A DNA stretch of 5,869 nucleotides from JBJENW01 sp051880395 (GTDB lineage: Bacteria; Bacillota; Clostridia; Lachnospirales; Lachnospiraceae), in NCBI GenBank assembly GCA_051880395.1, contig JBJENW010000370.1:1-5869 (forward strand), given 5' to 3'. Numbering within the stretch: the first letter of the stretch is position 1; each line of letters starts with the position of its first letter. Both the position numbers and the translations under genes were made by a program. Shown piece after piece: positions 1 through 5,820 of the stretch. Below the pieces are notes generated by a model that was not told the origin of the DNA, searched no databases, and saw only the letters and a program-made list of their open reading frames with translations.

Positions 1-53
1 TGGAAACGTCCGCGTAGGAAATCCCCCTCGGTTGAGATATTTTTCGTCAAAAT
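1..53 (-). repeat. Left copy of dispersed inverted repeat (truncated by window edge)
   Basis: Bases 7-53 are the reverse complement of 5717-5763 with 45 of 47 positions identical; the two differences are at 15 (t, paired with g5755) and 46 (g, paired with t5724). Identity falls to chance level over bases 1-6 and is not clear beyond 53. The core word GGTTGAGATATTT (30-42) occurs again on the + strand at 5800-5812. By analogy with the right copy, this would be one arm plus part of the loop of an element of about 100 bp whose other arm lies outside the window. No open reading frame is associated with it. The repeat relation is read directly; the element identity is inferred. Confidence 0.85.
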
Positions 54-70
54 GTGGATAGAAAAAATAG

Positions 71-99
71 TGGTTATTCGAATAGGAATATGGTATCAT
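71..99 (+). promoter_or_regulatory. Probable sigma-A-type promoter of the beta-mannosidase gene
   Basis: TATCAT (94-99) is a 5/6 match to the -10 consensus and is preceded by TGG (91-93), giving an extended -10. The hexamer 17 bases upstream, TGGTTA (71-76), is a poor -35, which an extended -10 can tolerate. A start near base 106 would leave a leader of about 20 bases that just contains the ribosome binding site. A perfect 10-bp palindrome, TATTCGAATA (75-84), lies in the spacer. It could be an operator, but nothing else supports that. Predicted from sequence only. Confidence 0.5.
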
Positions 100-127
100 T
101 TTTGTATAGGAAAAGGAGAGATCAGTT

Positions 128-2608
128 ATGCAAAAGGTGAAAAAAATCAGTTTAGATGGTACGTGGCGGATGCAGTGTATGGGGGAAGAATGGATGGATG
201 CATCTGTTCCGGGAAGCGTGTACTCGAATCTGATCGCAAATGGAAAAATGGAAGATCCGTATTGGGGAGAAAATGAATATCAGGCGATCGAACTTGGAAA
301 AAAGGATTATCAGTTTGAACGAACATTTGAAGTGACACGGGAAAATCTTGAAACAGAAGAGTTGTATTTGGTGTTTGAGGGGATTGACACGATCGCGGAT
401 ATTTTTTTAAATGAAGAAAAAGTGGCATCCGTCTCGGATATGCATCGGACCTACCGGTTTTCTGTAAAGGATAAGCTGCAAGAGGGAGAAAATACGCTGC
501 GCGTGTATTTTCATTCGGCATTAAATGCTGCAAAAGAAAAATATGAGAACCGTCCGGTCTGGGGAGTGGATACGACAGTAAAGGGTTTTTCTCAGATACG
601 AAAAGCACATTACATGTTTGGTTGGGACTGGGGACCGGTTCTTGCGGACATGGGATTTTACCGCAGTGTGTATCTGCTCGCAGTGGGAGAGGCTGCAATT
701 GTGGATGCGCATATTCGTCAGAAACACGAAGAAGAGACGGTTACGGTTTCGTGCCAGTTGGAAACAAGGTTGCTTGAAAATGCAGAAAATGTTGTGGCAA
801 AAATCAGCGTAAAAGCACCGGACAAAGAGCTGTTTTGTGAGGAAAAACCGGCAGAAAAAATGCTGACGTTATCGGTCGTGATACAGAATCCAAAACTCTG
901 GTGGCCAAACGGCGTCGGAGAGCAGCCTCTGTATGAGGTACGGGTGCAGTTGGTGGAAAAAGATACCGAACAGATTCTGGATGAGAAGAAAGTTCGTCTG
1001 GGACTGCGGACATTGACAGTTTCGCAGGAAGCCGATGAATGGGGCAAAGAATTCTGTTTTTGTGTCAACGGAAAGAAAATTTTTGCAATGGGAGCAAATT
1101 ATGTGCCCCAGGATAATATTTTGCCGTGGTGCAGCTATGAACGGACAAAGACGCTCATCGAGACTTGCCGTGAGGCAAATTATAATTGCATCCGTGTTTG
1201 GGGTGGTGGTTACTATCCGGATGATTATTTTTATGAGTTATGTGATGAAAATGGTCTGATCGTCTGGCAGGATTTTATGTTTGCCTGTGCGTCGTACTGG
1301 CTTACACCAGAGTTTCGGGAAAACATCATTGCGGAGGCAAAAGATGTGATCCGTCGTCTGCGCCATCATGCCTGTCTGGGGATTTGGTGCGGAAATAATG
1401 AGATCGAGTCTGCCTGGGTCGGCTGGGGCATTCCACAGGAGCAGGATCTGATCGAGGATTATCAGATGATTTTTGAAAAAATTCTGCCAAAGCTCTGTGA
1501 AAAATTAGATCCGGATCATTTTTACTGGCCGTCCTCCCCGTCTTCCGGAGGCGGATTTAAAGATATTTATGATGATGATCAGGGAGATCAGCATTATTGG
1601 AAAGTCTGGCATTCGATGGCCCCGATTTCGGATTTTGAAAAATCATATTTTCGTTTCTGTTCGGAGTATGGATTTGTGTCACTTCCGTCGGTGAAAACCA
1701 TCGCGGCATTTGCAGAAAAAGAGGAACAGAATCTTTGTTCACCGGTGATGGAACTGCATCATCGTTGTCAGGAAGGAAATAAAAAATTATTGTACTATAT
1801 CAGTGAAGTGATGCGCTATCCAAATGGATTGGAGGAATTGGTGTACGCGTCACAGCTTTTGCAGGCAGATGCGATTCGCGCGAATGTGGAGCATATGCGT
1901 CGGAATCGTGGTCGCTGCATGGGCTCGGTATACTGGCAGATTAATGACTCGAATCCATGTATTTCGTGGTCGGGGATTGATTATTTTGGCCGTTGGAAAG
2001 CATTGCAGTATTATGCGAAAAAGTTTTATGCGCCGATTGCAGCTTCTGTTACCATGGAAGATGGAACGGTTACATTTTTTGCGACAAATGAGACAAGACA
2101 GCAGCAGAAAGGCACGTTGCAATGGCGGCTTCGTAACGCGGGTGCGGAAATTTTGAAAGAAGGAACACTGGAAATAGAGATACCACAACTTTCTACAATA
2201 AAAACCGAACCGATTTCGCTGGCAGAATATGTGACAACAAGAGAACAGAAACGAAGCACCTATATGGAATATTCAGTGTGGATCGATGGAAAGAAAGTAG
2301 CAGATGGAAATACATTATTTGTACCGTGTAAAGAATTTCAATTTGAAAAACCGACGATTGCATGGGACGTAAGAAAAGAAAACGGAGGATTTCTTTTGAA
2401 GTTTTCTTCGGATGTATATGCAAAAGGTGTGTATCTGGAACTTTCTGATGCGGATGTGATTTTTTCGGATAATTGGTTTGATATCAATGGTGCAGAAACC
2501 GTGACGATTTCTATTTCGGAAAAAGAAGCAAAAAAAGCAAAATTAACACAGCCGGATGAAATCAGATCCCAGATGCGGATATTAACAGCGGCACAGATTG
2601 GACGATAA
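128..2608 (+). CDS. Beta-mannosidase, glycoside hydrolase family 2 (EC 3.2.1.25)
   Basis: An 826-residue enzyme expected to release terminal beta-linked mannose from the non-reducing end of short manno-oligosaccharides or Man-beta-1,4-GlcNAc cores. The architecture fits GH2: an N-terminal beta-sandwich (about 1-190, with the family-typical AHYMFGWDWGP at 160-170), an Ig-like domain (about 190-300), a TIM barrel (about 300-635) and C-terminal beta-sandwich domains. Inside the barrel, RVWGGGYYPDDYF (356-368) and GIWCGNNEIE (418-427) carry the proposed acid/base Glu425, and FCSEYGF (510-516) carries the proposed nucleophile Glu513. The length is normal for bacterial GH2 beta-mannosidases, and both catalytic glutamates are present, so it should be active. 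There is no signal peptide, so it should act in the cytoplasm on imported sugars. The ATG at 128 follows AAGGAG (113-118) at a 9-base spacing. No transporter, mannanase or phosphorylase gene adjoins it. Beta-galactosidase and beta-glucuronidase, also GH2, fit the motifs less well. Confidence 0.95.
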   Translation: MQKVKKISLDGTWRMQCMGEEWMDASVPGSVYSNLIANGKMEDPYWGENEYQAIELGKKDYQFERTFEVTRENLETEELYLVFEGIDTIADIFLNEEKVASVSDMHRTYRFSVKDKLQEGENTLRVYFHSALNAAKEKYENRPVWGVDTTVKGFSQIRKAHYMFGWDWGPVLADMGFYRSVYLLAVGEAAIVDAHIRQKHEEETVTVSCQLETRLLENAENVVAKISVKAPDKELFCEEKPAEKMLTLSVVIQNPKLWWPNGVGEQPLYEVRVQLVEKDTEQILDEKKVRLGLRTLTVSQEADEWGKEFCFCVNGKKIFAMGANYVPQDNILPWCSYERTKTLIETCREANYNCIRVWGGGYYPDDYFYELCDENGLIVWQDFMFACASYWLTPEFRENIIAEAKDVIRRLRHHACLGIWCGNNEIESAWVGWGIPQEQDLIEDYQMIFEKILPKLCEKLDPDHFYWPSSPSSGGGFKDIYDDDQGDQHYWKVWHSMAPISDFEKSYFRFCSEYGFVSLPSVKTIAAFAEKEEQNLCSPVMELHHRCQEGNKKLLYYISEVMRYPNGLEELVYASQLLQADAIRANVEHMRRNRGRCMGSVYWQINDSNPCISWSGIDYFGRWKALQYYAKKFYAPIAASVTMEDGTVTFFATNETRQQQKGTLQWRLRNAGAEILKEGTLEIEIPQLSTIKTEPISLAEYVTTREQKRSTYMEYSVWIDGKKVADGNTLFVPCKEFQFEKPTIAWDVRKENGGFLLKFSSDVYAKGVYLELSDADVIFSDNWFDINGAETVTISISEKEAKKAKLTQPDEIRSQMRILTAAQIGR

Positions 2609-2643
2609 GAATTGTGAAGATTCTATAAAAAGTGGATACAAAA

Positions 2644-2674
2644 ATGCCACAAAGCAGAAAAAATATGCTATAAT
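2644..2674 (+). promoter_or_regulatory. Promoter of the small alarmone synthetase gene
   Basis: TATAAT (2669-2674) is a perfect -10 and is preceded by TGC (2666-2668), so it is an extended -10. The best -35-like word is ATGCCA (2644-2649), 4/6 to consensus but with a long 19-base spacer. A start near 2681 gives a leader of about 80 bases before the ATG at 2760. No convincing terminator follows the beta-mannosidase stop before this promoter, only the weak AGAAT/ATTCT hairpin at 2609-2625, so readthrough from the mannosidase gene is possible. Confidence 0.7.
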
Positions 2675-2696
2675 AAATCAGAAGAAGCGTTTGTGG

Positions 2697-2728
2697 AAAA
2701 TATGCGGATGAAAAAAGGCATATTTTTT
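2697..2728 (+). terminator. AU-rich hairpin plus T-run in the synthetase leader (weak terminator or attenuator)
   Basis: AAAATATGC (2697-2705) pairs perfectly with GCATATTTT (2718-2726) across a 12-base loop, and the stem runs into a six-T tract (2723-2728). It has the form of an intrinsic terminator, but only two of its nine pairs are G-C, so it would be weak. It lies downstream of the predicted promoter and upstream of the ribosome binding site. It could therefore be a leaky end for the mannosidase transcript, an attenuator of the next gene, or an incidental AT-rich structure. Confidence 0.4.
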
Positions 2729-2759
2729 AAAAACCGGATGGAATTTGGAGGAATTATGA

Positions 2760-3431
2760 ATGGAAACACCGGTAAAGCTGAGTGAAGACATTGACAGCTG
2801 GAAGACAATTATTTTTCTTTATAATTCAGCATTGAAAGAAGTACAGACAAAATTGGACATCTTGAATGATGAGTTTCAGCATGTGCATCAGTACAATCCA
2901 ATTGAGTACATCAAGTCCAGAATCAAGTCGCCGGAGAGCATTGTAAAGAAATTAAAACGAAACGGATATGAAAGTACCATCGACAATATGGTGACCTATG
3001 TAAATGATATTGCCGGTATCCGGATTGTCTGTTCGTTTACATCGGACATTTATAAGATGGTAGAGATGATTGGCAGACAGAAGGATTTGACGGTTGTTTC
3101 GGTAAAGGATTATATTAAACATCCGAAGGAAAGTGGATACAAGAGCTATCATATGCTGGTAACGGTTCCAATTTTTTTGTCTGACCGTGTGGTAGACACA
3201 AAGGTGGAGATACAGATTCGAACGATGGCACAGGATTTCTGGGCAAGTCTGGAACATAAGATTTATTACAAATTTGAAGGAAATGCGCCAGAATATATCA
3301 GCCGGGAATTACGGGAATGTTCGAGTATTGTTTCGATGCTGGACGACAAAATGTTGTCCTTGAATGAGGCAATTCTGGAAGCGAAAGCGGCACAGAAAGC
3401 CAGATGCGAAGATATTGATTTATTAGAGTAG
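2760..3431 (+). CDS. relP: Small alarmone synthetase, (p)ppGpp synthetase of the RelP/YwaC (SasA) type
   Basis: A 223-residue cytoplasmic enzyme predicted to transfer pyrophosphate from ATP to GTP or GDP, making the stringent-response alarmones pppGpp/ppGpp. The synthetase motifs are complete: NPIEYIKSRIKSPESIVKKL (46-65), the metal-binding Asp83 in DIAGIRIVCSF (83-93), KHPKESGYKSYH (120-131), and the second acidic residue Glu150 in VEIQIRT (149-155), followed by DFWASLEHKIYYK (159-171). There is no HD hydrolase domain and no TGS or ACT domain, so it is a stand-alone synthetase, not a long RelA/SpoT. From memory, the N-terminal half and the DFWASLEHKIYYK block resemble Bacillus YwaC/RelP more than YjbM/RelQ; the subfamily is less certain than the function. 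The start at 2760 is placed 8 bases after GGAGG (2747-2751); another ATG at 2756 is out of frame. It appears monocistronic, with a promoter at 2669 and a terminator at 3433. Confidence 0.93.
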   Translation: METPVKLSEDIDSWKTIIFLYNSALKEVQTKLDILNDEFQHVHQYNPIEYIKSRIKSPESIVKKLKRNGYESTIDNMVTYVNDIAGIRIVCSFTSDIYKMVEMIGRQKDLTVVSVKDYIKHPKESGYKSYHMLVTVPIFLSDRVVDTKVEIQIRTMAQDFWASLEHKIYYKFEGNAPEYISRELRECSSIVSMLDDKMLSLNEAILEAKAAQKARCEDIDLLE

Positions 3432-3432
3432 C

Positions 3433-3468
3433 AAAATTGCTGCACAATCGATGTGCAGCAATTTTTTT
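3433..3468 (+). terminator. Intrinsic terminator of the alarmone synthetase gene
   Basis: ATTGCTGCACA (3436-3446) pairs perfectly with TGTGCAGCAAT (3452-3462) around a 5-base loop and is followed by seven T (3462-3468). An A-run before the stem (3433-3436) lets the helix extend into the T tract. It begins one base after the TAG stop and should efficiently separate this gene from the MATE gene. Confidence 0.92.
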
Positions 3469-3492
3469 GCCTAAATGTAATTTTGGAGTCTC

Positions 3493-3595
3493 TTTGTGCT
3501 TGATTCTGTGATAAGATTTTTTGCGGATGAGCACAAATTTATGAGGCGTACGTTGATTAAATTTGTGTGCTTATGGCAGCAAATCAGCCGCAAAA
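3493..3595 (+). promoter_or_regulatory. Nested inverted repeat / possible structured leader upstream of the MATE gene
   Basis: An outer pair, 3519-3530 (TTTTGCGGATGA) with 3584-3595 (TCAGCCGCAAAA), matches at 11 of 12 positions. An inner pair, 3533-3541 (ACAAATTTA) with 3558-3566 (TAAATTTGT), is perfect over 9 bp and extends by AGC/GCT after a two-base bulge. A third segment, TTTGTGCT (3493-3500), is exactly complementary to AGCACAAA (3530-3537), so it competes with the inner stem. No T-run follows, so it is not a plain terminator. I recognise no known riboswitch class. It could be a structured 5' leader, an operator region, or a decayed mobile repeat. The gene-free stretch 3469-3644 holds nothing else I can support; no strong promoter is visible, the best -10-like word being GATAAG at 3510-3515 after TGT. 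Confidence 0.45.
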
Positions 3596-3644
3596 GCAGG
3601 TGCAAGGAAGGTCATGAGAAACATCTATATGGAAAGGAGAAACA

Positions 3645-4985
3645 ATGCGTGATTTAACAAAAGGAAGTCCGGCGAAGCAGATTTTGCTTTTCGCACTTCC
3701 AATCTGTCTGGGGAATATTTTTCAGCTGTTTTACAGCCTGGTGGATACGAGAATTGTGGGGCGCTATCTTGGCTCTGAAGCATTAGCGGCTGTGGGAGCG
3801 ACAAATTCTTTAAATTCTATGTTGATTGGATTTTTGATGGGAATGACGAACGGATTTGCGATTCTGGTCGCTCGTTTTTTCGGTGCAAAAGAGGAGAAAA
3901 GATTAAAGAAATCGGTTGCGGCAACTTTTCTTTTGGGGAGTGCCATCGCGGTGGCATTTATGATTTTGTGTATTGGGATGCTGCGCCCGATTCTGAGCCT
4001 TTTGCGTACGCCGGAAAACATTTTGCCTTTATCCATGCGTTACATACGGATCATTTTATTTGGAATGCTTTTAACTATGTTGTATAATGCCAGTGCAGCG
4101 GTTCTGCGGGCGATCGGGGATACGGTGACACCGCTGTTATTTTTGATCCTTTCAACCGTGTTGAATGTTTTTTTAGATTTATTTTTTGTAGTGAAATGTT
4201 CGATGGGGGTGGAAGGCGCAGCGGCTGCTACGGTCCTTGCACAGGGCGTTTCTGTTTTACTGTGTCTGATTTATATGTTTCGAAAATATGAGATCCTACG
4301 CATTACTTTAAAAGATTTCAGATTAGAGGGAGCGATGGCAAAAGAAATGCTTGCGACAGGTGGCTCGATGGCATTTATGATCTCGCTTGTAAATATCGGT
4401 TCAGTCGTTTTGCAGAGTGCGATCAACGGCTTTGGCGAGTCGATCATCGTGGCACATACGGCGGCACGAAAACTGACAGAGGTGTTTATGCTTCCGTTTT
4501 CTGTATTTGGAACGACGATGGCGACTTATTGCAGTCAGAATTTGGGGGCACAACGATATGAGCGGCTGCGAAAAGGTGTGATAGAAGCGCTTTTGATCTG
4601 CGCGGTCTGCTGTGGAATCGTAGTGCTTGTGACTTACACGATAGCACCGGCTCTGGTACGCGCTGTGACCGGCATGGAGCAGAAAGAAGTGATCGATACC
4701 GCATCATTGTATTTGAGAATCAATACGGTTTTATATTTTGTGACAGCAGTAATCTGTATCCTGCGAAATGCACTGCAGGGAATTGGAGAAAAAATGATTC
4801 CGATATTTTCAAGCTTTTTGGAACTGATTGGAAAAGTACTGATCGCGATGTTTTTAGCACCGCGAATCGGCTATATGGGTGTAATGATCTCAGAACCGTT
4901 GATCTGGTGCATTATGGTGATTCCGCTGATCGCACGTGCGTGGAAAACGCCATTATTGCGAAAAATGACTGTGGAAAAGAAATAA
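3645..4985 (+). CDS. MATE-family multidrug/cation antiporter
   Basis: A 446-residue polytopic membrane protein predicted to export cationic or other small organic compounds in exchange for Na+ or H+. Length and hydrophobicity fit the usual 12-helix, two-bundle MATE fold. The N-terminal half has the family signature around LPICLGNIFQLFYSLVDTRI (18-37), with an acidic residue (Asp34) in the first helix region, and RAIGDTVTP (155-163). The C-terminal half repeats the pattern, with FSVFGTTMATYCSQNLGAQR (285-304) and RNALQGIGEKMIP (374-386). There is no cleavable signal peptide; the first helix serves as the membrane signal. The ATG at 3645 follows GGAAAGGAG (3631-3639) at a 5-base spacing. It stands alone between two terminators, with no regulator gene adjacent, and any control would have to lie in the structured region upstream. 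The substrate cannot be read from sequence; it falls broadly among clostridial MATE exporters annotated as drug efflux proteins. Confidence 0.93.
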   Translation: MRDLTKGSPAKQILLFALPICLGNIFQLFYSLVDTRIVGRYLGSEALAAVGATNSLNSMLIGFLMGMTNGFAILVARFFGAKEEKRLKKSVAATFLLGSAIAVAFMILCIGMLRPILSLLRTPENILPLSMRYIRIILFGMLLTMLYNASAAVLRAIGDTVTPLLFLILSTVLNVFLDLFFVVKCSMGVEGAAAATVLAQGVSVLLCLIYMFRKYEILRITLKDFRLEGAMAKEMLATGGSMAFMISLVNIGSVVLQSAINGFGESIIVAHTAARKLTEVFMLPFSVFGTTMATYCSQNLGAQRYERLRKGVIEALLICAVCCGIVVLVTYTIAPALVRAVTGMEQKEVIDTASLYLRINTVLYFVTAVICILRNALQGIGEKMIPIFSSFLELIGKVLIAMFLAPRIGYMGVMISEPLIWCIMVIPLIARAWKTPLLRKMTVEKK

Positions 4986-5032
4986 AAAATGCTGCAATCA
5001 CTTGAAAAAAGAGTGGTTGCAGCATTTTTTTT
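4986..5032. terminator. Bidirectional intrinsic terminator between convergent genes
   Basis: The stem GCTGCAATCACT (4991-5002) pairs with AGTGGTTGCAGC (5012-5023), 12 bp with one wobble, and can add a further wobble pair (5003/5011). The loop is A-rich. Eight T follow on the + strand (5025-5032), and an A-run precedes it (4985-4989), which becomes a T-run on the - strand. It starts directly after the MATE stop and ends 6 bases before the isomerase stop, so it serves both converging genes. Confidence 0.93.
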
Positions 5033-5038
5033 GAAAGA

Positions 5039-5560
5039 TTAGACGGTTTCAGGTGCTGGATAATCCACACCGAAGGTTTCTACGGTGACCGTTTTTAATC
5101 GTTGTGTTTCCATTGGCCGATCGCTATAATCGGTTCTGGTTTCTGCGATTTTATTAACGACATCCATGCCCTCTGTGATTTTTCCGAAGGCGGCATATGC
5201 ACCGTCCAGATGCGGAGCATCTTTGTGCATGATAAAGAACTGGGAACCGGCGGAATCCGGCATCATGCTTCTTGCCATGGAAAGAACACCAGCGGTATGC
5301 TTCAGATCGTTTTTAAAACCGTTTTGGGAAAACTCTCCTTTGATACTGTAACCAGGATCACCGGTTCCAGTGCCTTTCGGACAGCCGCCCTGGATCATGA
5401 AACCTTTGATCACGCGATGGAAGGTCAGACCATCATAAAATTTTTTCTGAACCAGGCTGATGAAGTTATTGACTGTATTTGGGGCGATTTCCGGATATAA
5501 TTCGGCTTTCATGATATCGCCGTTTTCCATTTCGAATGTAACAATTGGATTTTGTTTCAT
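5039..5560 (-). CDS. Cyclophilin-type peptidyl-prolyl cis-trans isomerase (EC 5.2.1.8)
   Basis: A 173-residue, single-domain cyclophilin that catalyses cis-trans isomerisation of X-Pro peptide bonds during protein folding. It has no signal peptide or lipobox, so it is cytoplasmic. Active-site blocks are intact: FHRVIKGFMIQGG (47-59), with the catalytic Arg49 and Phe54/Gln57, then MARSMMPDSAGSQFFI (95-110), with Gln107 and Phe109, and HLDGAYAAFGKI (117-128). His117 stands where human CypA has Trp121, and Tyr122 where it has His126. Such changes are common in bacterial cyclophilins and usually go with weak cyclosporin binding. The start is set at the ATG at 5560 because AGAGG (minus strand, 5571-5575) lies 10 bases upstream. 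An in-frame TTG at 5581 would add 7 residues but would place that site inside the gene. It is transcribed alone and converges on the MATE gene. Confidence 0.95.
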   Translation of the reverse strand: MKQNPIVTFEMENGDIMKAELYPEIAPNTVNNFISLVQKKFYDGLTFHRVIKGFMIQGGCPKGTGTGDPGYSIKGEFSQNGFKNDLKHTAGVLSMARSMMPDSAGSQFFIMHKDAPHLDGAYAAFGKITEGMDVVNKIAETRTDYSDRPMETQRLKTVTVETFGVDYPAPETV

Positions 5561-5586
5561 AATAGTACTACCTCTTTTCAATGTGT

Positions 5587-5592
5587 AATATA
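5587..5592 (-). promoter_or_regulatory. Probable -10 element of the isomerase promoter
   Basis: On the minus strand TATATT (5/6 to the -10 consensus) lies about 27 bases upstream of the isomerase ATG, putting the transcript start near 5580 and the AGAGG ribosome binding site just inside a short leader. The region upstream is a long pyrimidine tract with TTTACT; no good -35 stands at 17 bases. T-rich upstream DNA may help polymerase binding. Prediction only. Confidence 0.45.
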
Positions 5593-5716
5593 ACCATTCT
5601 AGCGAAAAAAAGAAAAAAAGTAAAGTATTTTCTTTGCGCTTTATAGGGGCGTAAGTCTTTGCGGGTTCTACTTTATTGGCCTCCCACTACATTTTCGTAG
5701 CCACCACTTTTTGGGT

Positions 5717-5820
5717 ATTTTGATGAAAAATATCTCAACCGAGGGGGATTTCCTGCGCGGACGCTGCCGGATACCGGAAACTGTTTATTAGAACCGAGTG
5801 GTTGAGATATTTTGCGTGAA
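5717..5820 (+). repeat. Hairpin-capable repeat element of about 100 bp (MITE/REPIN-like), right copy
   Basis: The arms AAAATATCTCAACC (5727-5740) and GGTTGAGATATTTT (5800-5813) are perfect 14-bp inverted repeats around a 59-base loop. The loop is itself partly self-complementary: CCGG-ATA-CCGG (5767-5777), TTTCC (5749-5753) with GGAAA (5776-5780), and GCG-GA-CGC (5756-5763). Bases 5717-5763 recur inverted at 7-53 with 45/47 identity, so the left arm and half of the loop are conserved sequence, not a chance hairpin. No ORF spans it, so it would be non-autonomous. I could not define target-site duplications. Alternatives are a structured RNA gene or the end of a larger insertion sequence; neither has direct support. 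Confidence 0.6.

Noticed and set aside
54..66. Word GTGGATA followed by an A-run, also at 2631-2643
   Set aside because: GTGGATAC also occurs by chance inside several coding regions here; the two intergenic copies show no shared flanks.
52..276. A + strand ORF of 74 codons starting in the repeat edge
   Set aside because: It starts with no ribosome binding site, overlaps the strongly supported beta-mannosidase in another frame and has no recognisable domain.
718..1068. Antisense ORF of 116 codons inside the mannosidase gene
   Set aside because: Low-complexity Ser/Thr/Phe-rich translation typical of the reverse strand of a coding region; no ribosome binding site.
1824..2188. Overlapping ORFs of 110 and 112 codons on both strands within the mannosidase gene
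   Set aside because: Both are frame shadows of the intact GH2 barrel and C-terminal domains, with Arg/Cys-rich unnatural composition.
2756..2758. ATG four bases upstream of the synthetase start
   Set aside because: Out of frame with the synthetase and only 4 bases from GGAGG; the ATG at 2760 gives the family N-terminus with an 8-base spacing.
3432..3644. ykkC/guanidine-type riboswitch upstream of the exporter
   Set aside because: Considered because efflux genes often carry one, but I do not see the conserved motifs of that class or of any riboswitch I know.
5102..5500. 132-codon + strand ORF opposite the isomerase
   Set aside because: The minus strand reads as an intact cyclophilin with all active-site motifs; the + frame is its antisense shadow.
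5561..5581. Seven-residue N-terminal extension of the isomerase from a TTG codon
   Set aside because: The AGAGG ribosome binding site lies inside this extension, and the cyclophilin fold begins right after the ATG at 5560.
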